Under the pieces are notes generated by a model that made no database searches, was not told the origin of the DNA, and worked only from the letters and a program-made list of their open reading frames with translations. Source: Choricystis sp. odSpoLacu1 (taxonomy: Eukaryota; Chlorophyta; Trebouxiophyceae). Taken from it: 64,000 bases of DNA. Location: contig OY253650.1 in the NCBI GenBank assembly GCA_958009055.1, positions 1,116,001 through 1,180,000 on the forward strand, given 5' to 3'. Of this stretch, positions 20,588 to 30,655 are shown piece by piece (positions within the stretch are counted from its first letter, which is position 1; every line of letters begins with the position of its first letter). A program made the translations under genes and the position numbers.

Positions 20588-21993
20588 ATGCAGGTCACGA
20601 TGATCACGTCTACCCACCGCCCCGCCATCTCTCACAAGCGACGGCGCGCGCCGCCGCCCCCGACCCGGCGCCCCCCATTCGCGCCGCGCCCCCGCCCCGC
20701 CCCCCCTCCCCTCGCCCCACCCACCGCAGCAGCGGCCTCCACCCTCTCCTCCGCCCTGGCCGCGGTGGCAGCCGACCCCACGACGGGCGGGTGGGCGGTG
20801 TGGGGCGGCCTGCTGGCCGCCGCGGCCGCGGGCGTCGCGTCCGAGCGGACGCGCCTGGGGCGCGAGCTGAGCGGGTGAGAGTGTAGTGTGTGTGTGAGAG
20901 AGAGAGAAAGAGGGGGCTTGGCTATGATCGGTTCAACCCCCAACAAAAACCCCAACTCTCCAGTCCGCTCGTCGCCACGCTCGCGGGTCTGACCCTCACC
21001 TCGCTCGGCCTCCTCCCCGCCTCCCACCCCGCCTACACGTCCGTCAACGCCCGCCTGCTGCCGTTAGCCGTGCCCCTGCTCCTGTTTGGGGCCGACCTGA
21101 GGCGCGCGCTGGGGGCGGCGGGGCGGCTGCTGCCCGCGTTTGTGGTGGGGGCGGCGGCCACAGCCATCTCCACCATCGCCACGTTTCGCCTCCTCCCCCT
21201 CCACACCCTCGGCCCCGACGCCGGCTGGCGCGTGGCGGCCGCCCTGGCCGCCCGCCACATCGGGGGCGCGGTCAACTACGTGGCTGTGACCGACGCGCTG
21301 GGCGTGGCGCCCGCGGCCCAGGCGGCGGGGCTGGCGGCCGACAACCTGATGTGCGTCGCCTATTTTGCGACCCTCTTTCACTTGGCCCGGAAGCTGCCCC
21401 CCGATGGCGCTGCCACCGTGACTGCGACTGGCACTGGGTTCACGCCGGGTGGAGCGAGGCGGGCGCCGACCCTGCAGCACGGGTTGACAGCTGTGGCCGT
21501 CTCCGGGGTCATGTGCGCTGCCGGCGCCGCCCTTGCCGCCGCCCTCGGCGCCCCGGGAGCCGTCATCCCCGCCGCCACCGCGGTGGCGGTCGCAGCCGCC
21601 ACCCTGGCCCCACACACCCTGGCCCCGCTGGCGCCCTCCGCGGACATGGTTGCCGCCGCCCTGCTCCACATTTTCTTCGCGGCAGTCGGCGCAGCGGGGT
21701 CGATCACCTCTGTTCTCAGCTCCGCCCCCATCCTCTTCGCCTTCTGCGCCCTCCAAATATTTGGCCACCTGGCTCTGACGCTGGGCGGGTGCCGCCTGCT
21801 GGGGCTGCCGCTGCGGGAGGCGCTGCTGGCGTCCAATGCGTGTGTCGGGGGGCCGACGACAGCAGCTGGCATGGCAGCGGCCAAGGGGTGGCGCTCCTCC
21901 GTCGTCCCCGCCGTCCTGGTGGGCACGCTGGGGTACGCGGTGGCCACGTTTGCGGCGCTGGCGCTGGGGGTGGGCGTGCTGGCCAAGATGTGA
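20588..21993 (+). CDS. DUF819 family integral membrane protein, probably plastid
   Basis: Two exons, 20588..20874 and 20964..21993, encode 438 aa; the phase-2 junction rebuilds Gly in LSGPLVATLAGLTLTSLG. A Pro/Arg-rich N-terminus looks like a transit peptide; a Met at 20600 is an alternative start. About ten hydrophobic helices follow. NARLLPLAVPLLLFGADLRR and ARHIGGAVNYVAVTDALG are typical of DUF819 (YjcL-like), a family related in topology to Na+-coupled symporters and present in plant plastid envelopes. The substrate is unknown. The stop lies only 73 bp from the convergent INTS11 stop. Confidence 0.82.
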
Positions 21994-22066
21994 TTGTATT
22001 GAGGTAGTGTTGTGAAATGAAAAAAAAAACAGTTGCTAACACAAAACAGTCGCTTTCTCTCTCGCT

Positions 22067-24006
22067 TCACACTCCTGTTGCCGCCGTCACGCGCACGCCG
22101 CCCTGTCCATCATCCACCCACTCCACATCCACCACGCGCGGCGGCGCGGGCACGGGCCTCCACCCCGCGTCGGCCGCGGCGCCCGCGTCGGTGGGGGTGA
22201 CCACGCTGCCCCCCCCACCCACCACCACACTCTCGTCCGCCACGCCGCCACACCCGTCCCGACCACACACGTCGCTCAAGTCGACATCCTGCCCATTGGC
22301 CGGGGCGATGACACGGGCGACCCCTGTCTCCGCTTCTAGCACCGCCGCGAGAGCATCCATCTTGCCCCCCTCCCCATGCACCAGCATGACGGCGGTCGGG
22401 GCGGCGCCTCGCACGAGGTCGCAAATGCCACGCGCGTCCGCGTGGGCGGAGAAGGAGAGGTAGCGCACGGTGGCGCGCACGTCAATTGTTGTGCCCCGCT
22501 TGTCGACCTCGACTCGAGACAACGGGCCCCCCATCAGCTTGGCGCCCACGGTGCCGGACACGCAGTAGCCGGGCAGGACGATGAGGTTGCTGAGGTAGAA
22601 GGTGGGGTGGGGTGAGGGAGGATTCAGATGATGAGGGTTTGATCAAAACAAAACACACACCAACGCACCCTCAACCTTTCCTCTCTCTACTCACCGCGCG
22701 TCCGGCGCCCACGCTTTGAACACCTCCAGGCTCTGCCCACCATGCAGCATGCCGGGCGTCGCAAACAGGACGCAGGGGCCGGGCGTGTCCGCCATCCCCC
22801 GGCGAAAGGGGGCCATGCGGGTGAAAGCAAACGGGCGCGCGCCCCGGATCGCGGCGCCGCGCACGCGCTCCGCCGCCCAGGACGTCAGCAGGTTGTAGTA
22901 CGCGTTGGCGCGGGCGGTCATGCCGGCGGAGTAGTAGATGGGGTACTGAAGAGAGTGGGGAGGAGTGTGGGGAGGGTTGGTTGGAAACCCCAAAAAAACA
23001 AAACAACCTCTCTCTTTCACACCAACACCCACACCAACAAAAAAATAACTCTCTTACCGTCAACCCCAGCCTCGCCCACGCGTCATCGAGCAAGCACATC
23101 AGTTCTTGGGCGCGGCCCAGGGCAAAGACGGGGACCAGGACTTTGCCCCCCCGCGCGCACGCACGGACGACCGCTTCCACAAACTCGCCCTCCCGCGCCC
23201 GCTTGGGCCCGCGCACCGTGGTGGCGTACGTGGACTCACTGATCAGCAGGTCGAGGGGGGTGCCAGCGGGGCAGCGGGGCAGGATGGCGGGGCCCAGGTG
23301 GCGGTCGGCAGACGTGTTGTAGTCCCCAGTGTACGTGACGCTCACCCCCCCCCCGGACGCGGTGAACATGGCGGCCCCCAGCACGTGGCCTGCGTAGTGC
23401 GCGATGAGGGTGAGGCCGGGGGCGAGCGGCGTGGCGGCGTGCAGGTCGACGGACACGGTCTGGCGCAGCGCTTTGGCAATGTCGTCGCGCGAAAAGGGGG
23501 GGGCGGACGCGCCGTCCGCCGCCCCACGGCCGCCGCCGCCCGGGGAGGCGACTTTAAGAAAGTCTTCCAGCATGAGGGGCAGCATGGCGCGCGTGGGGTG
23601 GGTCCTGGGGTGGGTGGGTGAGGGTTTTAAGTCGAACCTCATTTTAACCAAACATAAAAGAAAAATGAAAACGTTTTTCCCACCCCCCAAACACTCACAT
23701 ATAGATCGGCCCGTCATACCCCGCCTCCCCAACCAGCACGGGCAGCGCGCCACAGTGGTCCAGGTGGAAGTGGGTGATGATAACGGCGTCCACGGCGCTG
23801 CTGAGGGCGCCGCCGGGGGGGGCGACGGAAGCAAAATCAGGCCACCGCCGCCCGTCGGTGTGGCCCATGTGCATGCCCGCGTCAAACATGAGGTTCCAGG
23901 TGCGGGTGGAGGTGCCGAGCGTGACGAGGACGCAGGAGCGGCCGACGTCGCGGCCGGCGCCGAGGCAGACGACGCGCAGGACGCGCGGGGGGGTGGGGGC
24001 CGGCAT
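22067..24006 (-). CDS. INTS11: Integrator subunit 11 / CPSF73-II-like RNA endonuclease
   Basis: Four exons, 24006..23699, 23604..23058, 22945..22695 and 22589..22067, encode 542 aa, all GT-AG and in phase. The metallo-beta-lactamase signature HFHLDHCG with downstream GDYN and SESTYA and the beta-CASP block [20 protein letters not shown] are present. [20 protein letters not shown] and [16 protein letters not shown] give the His of motifs B and [19 protein letters not shown] across intron 1 is a hallmark of INTS11/CPSF73. It is a nuclear two-zinc nuclease that cleaves nascent non-coding or attenuated transcripts. The C-terminal ~75 residues after [11 protein letters not shown] are divergent and shorter than in animals. 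Confidence 0.92.
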
Positions 24007-24206
24007 GTGGGGGGGTGGAGGAGGCGGAGGAGGAGGCACTCCGGGAGGCCGTGGCCGCGGGCCAGCCGCGCGTGGGAGGGCGCGCGCTGGCTGGCGGAGG
24101 GGCGGCGGAGGGAGGGCGTGGGGGGCGAGGAGAGTTGAATTGAGGGAGTGAGTCGGTGGGCGAGTGTTTTGAGCTTGACACACTTGACCAGTTTTTCAAC
24201 GCCACC
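24007..24206. promoter_or_regulatory. 200 bp divergent promoter, INTS11 / bZIP
   Basis: The region is GA-rich on the plus strand. The bZIP start is in a good context (gccaccATGG). Confidence 0.5.
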
Positions 24207-25151
24207 ATGGCGCAGCCCACGACCGTCACGCTGGCCGACGCCCTTCTCAACGCATTGGCGGGCGCACACAGCGCAGACGCGGGCGGCGGCGTCGCGGCCG
24301 CGCTCGCCGCGCGCCTCGACGCGCCGCTGAGGTGAGGGGGGAGGGAGGGGAGAGGGAACGGGCGTGCCCCTGTTTTTTTTGTTGGCAGGGGGTCGCTCGC
24401 CCCACGACACGCCGGCACTGCGTCGCGCCGCGCGCCAACCGGCAGGGGAGGCGGCGGCGGCGACGCGCGCGGGCGCGCGGGCGCGCGCGCGGTCGAAAAG
24501 CGGGGGGGACAAGATTGGCGGTGCGCGCCTTCACACGGCGCGACACGTTCGAAAAACGCTCCACCCTCCTCCTCCACCCACCCACCCCACACACACCCCA
24601 GCGTCCCTCCCCCCCCTACCGCCCCCGCGGTCGCTGTCTCCGTCGTCAAACCCTCGCCCACCGCCCCCAAGCTGGCCCTCCCCCGCGGCCTTGGCGTCGC
24701 CCACCCCCCCTCCCGCTCGGGCACGCGCCGCCCGCGCGCGCGCACCGACGAAGCGCGCGCCAAAAACAGGGCCGCCCAAGCCCGCTTCCGAGCCCGCCAG
24801 CGTGCCACCATCTTCGCCCTGGAAGGCCGCGCCCTGGCCCTGGAGGCGGAAGTGGCGGGCCTGCGCTGCGAGACGGCCGCGCTGCGCGTGGCCGCCCCCA
24901 AGCTCACCGCGTGCGTGCCCCACACCCCCGCCGCCCCCCCGCTGCAGTTGCTGGCGGTGGAGCCTGAGCCTGCTGACCCGGACGCGGGGTCTGGGTCGGC
25001 CGACTATGGCGGCGGCGGCGGCGGTCTGGACAGCGGCGCCGGCAGGGCGAGCGCGACCAGCGCCCCCCCCATCGGCGACGCCAACGCGGAGGCGGTGGTG
25101 CGCGCGTTGGTGGAGCTGCTGGGCACGTCGGGCGCTGGTGGTGGCGCCTGA
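24207..25151 (+). CDS. bZIP transcription factor
   Basis: Two exons, 24207..24331 and 24602..25151, encode 224 aa; the phase-2 junction is exact. The basic region ARAKNRAAQARFRARQRA has the N-x7-R core and leads straight into a heptad zipper (ATIFALEGRALALEAEVAGL and following) of about four to five turns. The order Asn-Arg-Ala-Ala-Gln resembles fungal/algal Yap-like and other NRxAQ bZIPs. The N-terminus has an Ala-rich helix and the C-terminus a Gly-rich linker and a short helix ending GTSGAGGGA. It should bind palindromic DNA as a dimer; targets are unknown. Confidence 0.85.
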
Positions 25152-25790
25152 ATGATGAGACAATCACAAATTCAAAAAACAACTTGCCTGTCCACTTTCT
25201 TCTTGGTCCCGGGTTTTTTTTTTCCAACCCACAAGCCTTCTGCGACCGCCCACACACTGGGTGGCGCCTTCACAGGTGGCACTTTCACAGGGCGCCAAAT
25301 CACACAAGAGAAAAGAACACACACAAACACCCCCTTTTTTTAGAGTTGCACCCGGCTACCGTCAACACACCATCCCCCCCCCCCCCCCCCCTCGCTTTTC
25401 TCCCTTCCGAGCCACAAGAAACTAGGACAACACACAATTGTCCTGGCCGTCTCTTTTCTTCCGCTCATGTCGGGTTTCTTTTTTGGGGGGTTTCTTAGAT
25501 TAAAACCTTTTGGATTTCACACACACACACGGGCACCCCCGTTCCCTTTGTTTCGCGCCCTGCCCACCAGCGGGCGTGGATCACGGTTGTACGGGGCCCC
25601 CGCTCATCACGTGGTGCCTCTTCTTTGTTGGAAAGGGGTTTTCACATCGCGCAAGTATTGTAACACGAAGCAGATCCTTTTTCTGTCGATGGCGATAATG
25701 AAACTTTTTTGAATGATCGATGTCGTTTCCCTCCACTCTTTTTTTCTCTTGTCCCTCCGCTTTCACACATCCACCACCACCTCCACCCGC
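25152..25790. other. Intergenic region between the bZIP and Ala-rich genes
   Basis: It contains T-rich and CACA-rich stretches, a C14-class run at 25375-25392 and TGTAAC at 25659-25664, a possible chlorophyte poly(A) signal ~500 nt past the bZIP stop. No coding feature is supported. Confidence 0.5.
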
Positions 25791-27238
25791 ATGGCTTCCA
25801 ACCGGGCGCGCACTGTGCGCCCGCCGCGCCGCCCTGTGACCGTGATCACGCGGTGAGGGAGGGGGAGAGATAGCGGGAAAAAATGATCCCAAAAAAAGCG
25901 ACGCCGAAACCCTCGGGCGTGTACCTCGCTCACCTGCCCCTCTCCCACACACACGCAGCGCCACCGTGGAGCGCCTGCGCGGCGGCGGCAGCACCAGTGA
26001 CGTGCAGCCGCCCCCGCCTCCGCCGCCTGCTGTGGTGGAGGCGCCGACCGCGGCTGCGCCTCGCGCTCCGCCGCTGTGTCCACGCGCGGCGCCCAAGCCG
26101 CACCACCTGGCCGCCCGCCTGGCCGTCCTGGCCGCCACCAGCCCCAGCCCCGCCGATCGTGCCGCCGCCCGGGCCGGCCTGGCCGCCCTGGCTGACGCCG
26201 GCCGCGGCGACATGGCCGCTGAGCGCGCGCGCGTCGCCGATGCGGCGGCCGCGTCGCGCGCTGCCGACAGGGCCGCCGCGGATGCTGCAGCTGCGGCCTC
26301 CGACGCCGACAGCACTGCCGCCGCTGCGCGCGCCCGGACGGCGGCCGCCGCGCTGCGGGGCGCGCTGGACGTGCAGCGCGCGGCGGTGGCGGCGGCACGC
26401 GCCGACGCCGCCGCGCGCGCGCGCGCGTCGAGGCGGCCACCACGGCCGAGATCGCCGCCGCCCAGGCTCGCCAAGAGGCTGAGACTGCGTTGAAACGTCG
26501 TGCCGAGATGCGCGCCGCCCTCACCGCCGCCGCTCAGGCCAATCGCGCAGCCGCCGACGCGCGCGCGCGCCCGGCCGCGCGCGCGAAGCTGAAGAAGACG
26601 CCGCCCGCGCGACCGTCCTGGCTGCCACCAACGCTCGTGCTGAAAAGGAGGCGCAAGCCGCTGCCGCCGCCCGCAAAGCTCGCGCTGTGGCGGCAGCCAC
26701 CGTGGGCGCGGCCGCCGCGCGCGCGGCCGACGAGCGCGCCGCAGTGGACGCTGCGCGTGCCGCACGCGCGCTGGCCGCCGCCGAAGCCCGCGCCGCGGCG
26801 GCCGAGGAGGCTGCCGTGGCGGACCGCGCCGCCCACCGCGCGTCCCTGGTGGACGCGCTGGACGCGGCGGTCGCGGGGCGCGCGGCCGCCGCGCTGCACG
26901 CTCGCGTCGCGGCCGCGCGCGACCGCGAGGCGGCGACCGCGGCGGCGGTTGGAGCCGCAGCCGAGGCGGCGGCGGAAGCCGCCCACGCTGCTGCCCGTCG
27001 CCGTGAGTACGGTCATGTGCTGCGCACCCAGGCGGCTGCCGACGCGGCTGCACGTGCCGAGGCCGACCAGGCGGCTGCTCGTGTTGCCACCGCAGCCGTT
27101 GCCGCCCTGGACGCGCGCCTGGACGCGGTGCGTCGGTCCACCGCGATTAGGCTGGCCGAGCTGGAGGCGGTGGGCGTCAGCGCGGCCGCGCTGCGGCGGG
27201 TGGCGGCGGCGGCCGCGCGCGCAGAGAAGGAGGGGTGA
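25791..27238 (+). CDS. Alanine-rich coiled-coil protein, unrecognised
   Basis: Exon 1 is 25791..25852 and exon 2 starts at 25959, joined in phase 2 (GTGAGG donor, CGCAG acceptor). The protein is about 445 aa if the frame advances by two bases at each of two CG tracts (26412-26427 and 26558-26585). Without that, translation would end at 26493. From residue ~90 onward the sequence is nearly continuous Ala/Arg/Glu/Asp helix (AAERARVADAAAASRAADRA and ARKARAVAAATVGAAAARAA), with Ala near half of all residues. It is a probable long rod. I recognise no family; it may be structural. Confidence 0.55.
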
Positions 27239-27353
27239 AGGGGAGAGAGTGAAATCATGTGACGTCGAGAGAAGAACACGGGCCGATCCACAGCAACACA
27301 CACGCAGAAAAAGCTCTCCCAAAACGCACACACACATACACCATTCTCTTTGC

Positions 27354-29085
27354 TCACGGCGTCGCCACTTTCGGCCACCCGCACCCCCACACCAGCGCGG
27401 CGCGCCCGCGGCTGCCCCCCGACCCCCCGCCCGGCGACACCAACGGCGTGGACGGCGACGCGGGCGTCGTCGCCTCCGGCCCCCGCACCGATGACGGCAA
27501 CGACAGGGAGGCTAGGATGCGGGACAGGGGGGACCCGCGCAGCGGCGGCAGGGACAGCGCGTCGAGCGAGGGGGCGCGCACCCGCACGCGCGGCAGGGCG
27601 GAAACGTCTCCGACCACATCCAGCGGGGGGACGGCAGCCGTCAGCGGCACCCCCGGCCACGAGTCGCGGTCGGCCAGGGCCTGCCACGCGACGGGCGGAG
27701 GGCGGGGCGACGGCGGCGGCGACGGCGGCGCGGCGGGGCGCGGCGTGACGCGCGCGCGCTTGCGGCGGGGGGAGGGCGTGCCGGGAGGGGCGGCGGCGGG
27801 TGTGGGGCGGGGGGCGCCGAACTCGGAGGCGGGGAAGTTTGTGATGGCCTGGTGGGGTAGGAGAGGCAGTGTAATCAAGGAGTGAGAGGTGGTCCGAGGG
27901 CAGAGGAAGAGTGAGCTAGCCCTGCTTGCGCCTCTGTCATGTCACTCAACCCTCAAACTTTCCACCCGCCCCCACCCACCGCCCCCCACACACACACTTA
28001 CCGACGCCCCCTTGATGGCCAGCACGGCTTCATCATACGCGCGGGCGGCTTCGAGCTCGGTGGCGTAGTAGCCTGAGGAGGAGAAAGAGAGGGAAAGGGA
28101 AGGGAAAAGGGTCATGAGTGAGAAACTATGTGTTTTCTTGCCCACTCTCTCAACCCACCCACACACCCCACACCTACCTATGTGCGTGTACCTCGCCCCC
28201 GCCACCCGCCCCACGCGCGCCTCCCACCGCCCGGGCGCGCCGGGGGGGGCCGCCCCCACCCCCCGAAACACCGACGCGCCGCGCGAGAAGCCGGCCGACG
28301 CGCGCTTGAGCGACGCGACCACCGCTTCGCGGGGGGCGCGCCAGATGGCGGGCGCGTGGGGGGCGTAGTCGGCGGGCGGGTGGTTGAGGCCCAGGCCACC
28401 CCGGCCCGTGGTGGTGGTGGTGGTGGCGTGGTCCCCAGTCAGCGGGGAGGGGCCGCGGTAGGCGAGGCGCGCAATGTCGTAAGCACGAGCCGCGGCGGCC
28501 GCACACTCGAACCCGCCCAGGTACACCTGCCGCCCCCGCGCCCGGGTCGGCTTGCCAGCCGAGGGTGTGGGCGCAGCAGCCTCGGTGGGCCGGTGGGCGG
28601 AGGAGTCCCACAGGTGGGCTCCATAGCGCTGCGTGACGGCGTGGCGGGTGACGCCCTTGGCGCGGGGAGGAGGGACGGAGGGGGAGGCGAAGGGGGGGCG
28701 CAGCAGGGAGATCCAGGGGGGGGGGGCGTCGTCGCCGCCAGCGGCCACGGTGTCGGTCGGAGTGGCGGGCGGGCGGCGGGCGGGGGGCGAGGCTGGTGGG
28801 GGTGGGGGTGGGTTGATCGAAAAAACGTCGCCTGAGGGTTTTGGCCGCGCCCGTTTCTCATCTCTCTCTCTCTCTCACCATCGCCATCATCGTCGCTGGT
28901 GTCGTCACCACCATCATCCTGCAGGTGGCGGGAGGGGCGCTTGGGGCGGCGGGAGCGGCGGACTGGAGAGAGGTGGGGGGGAGAAAAAGGGGTGGGAGGG
29001 TGCGCCCGAGGGTTGGCAGTAGTCAGGCGCCTCCACCTCACTCCCTGTGATCCCTCTCCCTCCCAAGGGCCTGACCTCCCTCCAT
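27354..29085 (-). CDS. AP2/ERF transcription factor with two AP2 repeats (ANT/AIL-like)
   Basis: Five exons, 29085..29076, 28962..28879, 28792..28178, 28072..28002 and 27848..27354, encode 424 aa; every junction is in phase. The first AP2 repeat shows QRYGAHLWDSS, an insert, then GRQVYLGGFECAAAAARAYD and IARLAYRG, as in AINTEGUMENTA-type repeat 1. The second shows SVFRGVGAAPPGAPGRWEAR, then TELEAARAYDEAVLAIKG after an intron. An acidic stretch QDDGGDDTSDDDGDG lies near the N-terminus. It should be a nuclear DNA-binding regulator. The 10-nt first coding exon uses an unusual GTCAGG donor and is the weakest part of the model. Confidence 0.8.
28859..28876. repeat. (TC)9 dinucleotide repeat at a donor site
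   Basis: It lies immediately inside intron 2 of the AP2 gene, directly after the GTGAGAG donor on the minus strand. Confidence 0.8.
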
Positions 29086-29227
29086 CGTGCGACAGAGACT
29101 GTTTGTGGCTGCGGCGAGTGCGCGCGCGTGTGTTTGTCTGTACGAAGAGGAGAGAGAAACGAGGTGTAAGAATGACCATTGTTTTTTTTTTAACCACTAC
29201 AAAAATCACTCCCCGTCACCCACACAT

Positions 29228-30090
29228 CTACACCCGCCCCATCGCCGCCGTCAGCCCATGACTGATGGCTTGCGTCGCGTACGACCGCACCGCGGCGGAG
29301 GCAGACTTGGAGCACTTTGTGTAGCCGACTGCATTGGCCCCCCCCAGCGCCACCGCGATCGCCACCACAATCAGGTAGTCCAGCTTGAGCCGGGCCAGCG
29401 CCACAATGCCCAGCAGCAGCCAGACGGGGGGGACGCCGTACAGCAGCCACCAGAAGATGGTGGCGTCCTTGTCGTTGATGGTCCGCGCGGCAGTCGCGGT
29501 GTCCAACGATTCAAACCTCCAGTTGGAGCCGCCCGCATCGGTGACCTCGTTCCACCAGCGCAGGCCGACCAGCAGGCGGCCGGCCACGTTCTTGGTCTGG
29601 AGAGATGGGGGGTTCGAAGGGTGAAAAAGGTGTGGTTTTGTGTTGCGCCCTCCCGTTTCCACCCCCACACAACCCGTCCCCACTCTCTCGCACCGTCCAA
29701 AAGTCGGCCATCAGCAGGACGACCACCACCACAAAGTTGGTGACGAACGACTTGGAGAAGAGGCCGCAGATGATGTAGACGGCGAGGGCGGAGAGCTGGG
29801 AGGGTGGTGGGAAAGGGCTGGTGTGTGAAAAAAGAAAAGGTGGTTGTTTTTTGTTTGACGGTCCGGCCCAGGCTAAAGAAGATCGTGCTTGGCGACACGT
29901 GTGGGGGAGACAGGCAGGCAGGCGTGGGCGCGCCGGCCGGCTGGGCCCCATCGCGCGGTCGATGGGGGCCCCCATTGCGCGTCCGCCTCTGCCTCTTCCT
30001 CTCCTCTCTCCCCCTCACCTTGAACCCCGCGTAAAAGGTGGCCACCATTGGGTGGGCATACGACGGAGCGTCGGCGGCGACGTCCGCCAT
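29228..30090 (-). CDS. TVP23: TVP23/ECHIDNA-type Golgi membrane protein
   Basis: Three exons, 30090..30019, 29795..29694 and 29596..29228, encode 180 aa, the usual family length; all junctions are phase 0. Four hydrophobic segments are visible ([64 protein letters not shown]). The DUF846 hallmark [20 protein letters not shown] is followed by [10 protein letters not shown]23 (ECHIDNA in Arabidopsis) works at the trans-Golgi with YIP proteins in secretory sorting. Confidence 0.93.
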
Positions 30091-30655
30091 CGTGGGCCGT
30101 TTTTTTTGTTCTGCGTTGAAAAGCAGAGAAGAAGACTGGGCACCGAACGTGTTTTTTCACCTCCCAAAACACAACCCGCCCGCGTTGATCCAAAGCGCAC
30201 GCCGCGACGCAGGAGAGACACACGACACGCCACACCCGCTGCTCACCAGTTTTTGTTTTTGTTCAAAGCAGTTTTTTAATGGTGTCACAAGTTGGAAAAA
30301 AAGGAGTGCGCGCGCACGAGAAAAAGGGTTGAGTGTTAAAAAAGTAGAAAACAATGCAGCAATAAGCGTAAAGGAAAAAAAGGGGTAGGCGAAAGAAAAA
30401 ACTCGACTTGCGGCAAACGGGGAAGAAGAAAAACAATTCAATCCGGGTTCAAACAAGCGGCGCCAAAAAAACGATGGAAAAATAAGAATCAGTGCGCGTC
30501 GCGCCCGTGAAAAAAGCAAATATAAAGCAATGCGTTTGTTTATTGTTTTTTTGGGTGCGGGCAGAGAGAGGGGACGGGGGAGCGCAAAAACGCGCGACCC
30601 CCCCCGTCCCCCCTTCACGCTCCGCTTAAAAAAAGCTACCCCCCACTGCACCTCT
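30091..30655. other. Lower-GC intergenic stretch upstream of TVP23
   Basis: The stretch 30240-30560 is unusually A/T-rich for this window (many A5-A7 runs). It probably combines the 3' UTR of the protease gene with the TVP23 promoter. No ORF, inverted repeat or RNA gene is supported. Confidence 0.5.

Noticed and set aside
30091..30655. Possible transposon remnant in the A/T-rich spacer
   Set aside because: No terminal inverted repeat, target duplication or transposase-like frame could be seen.
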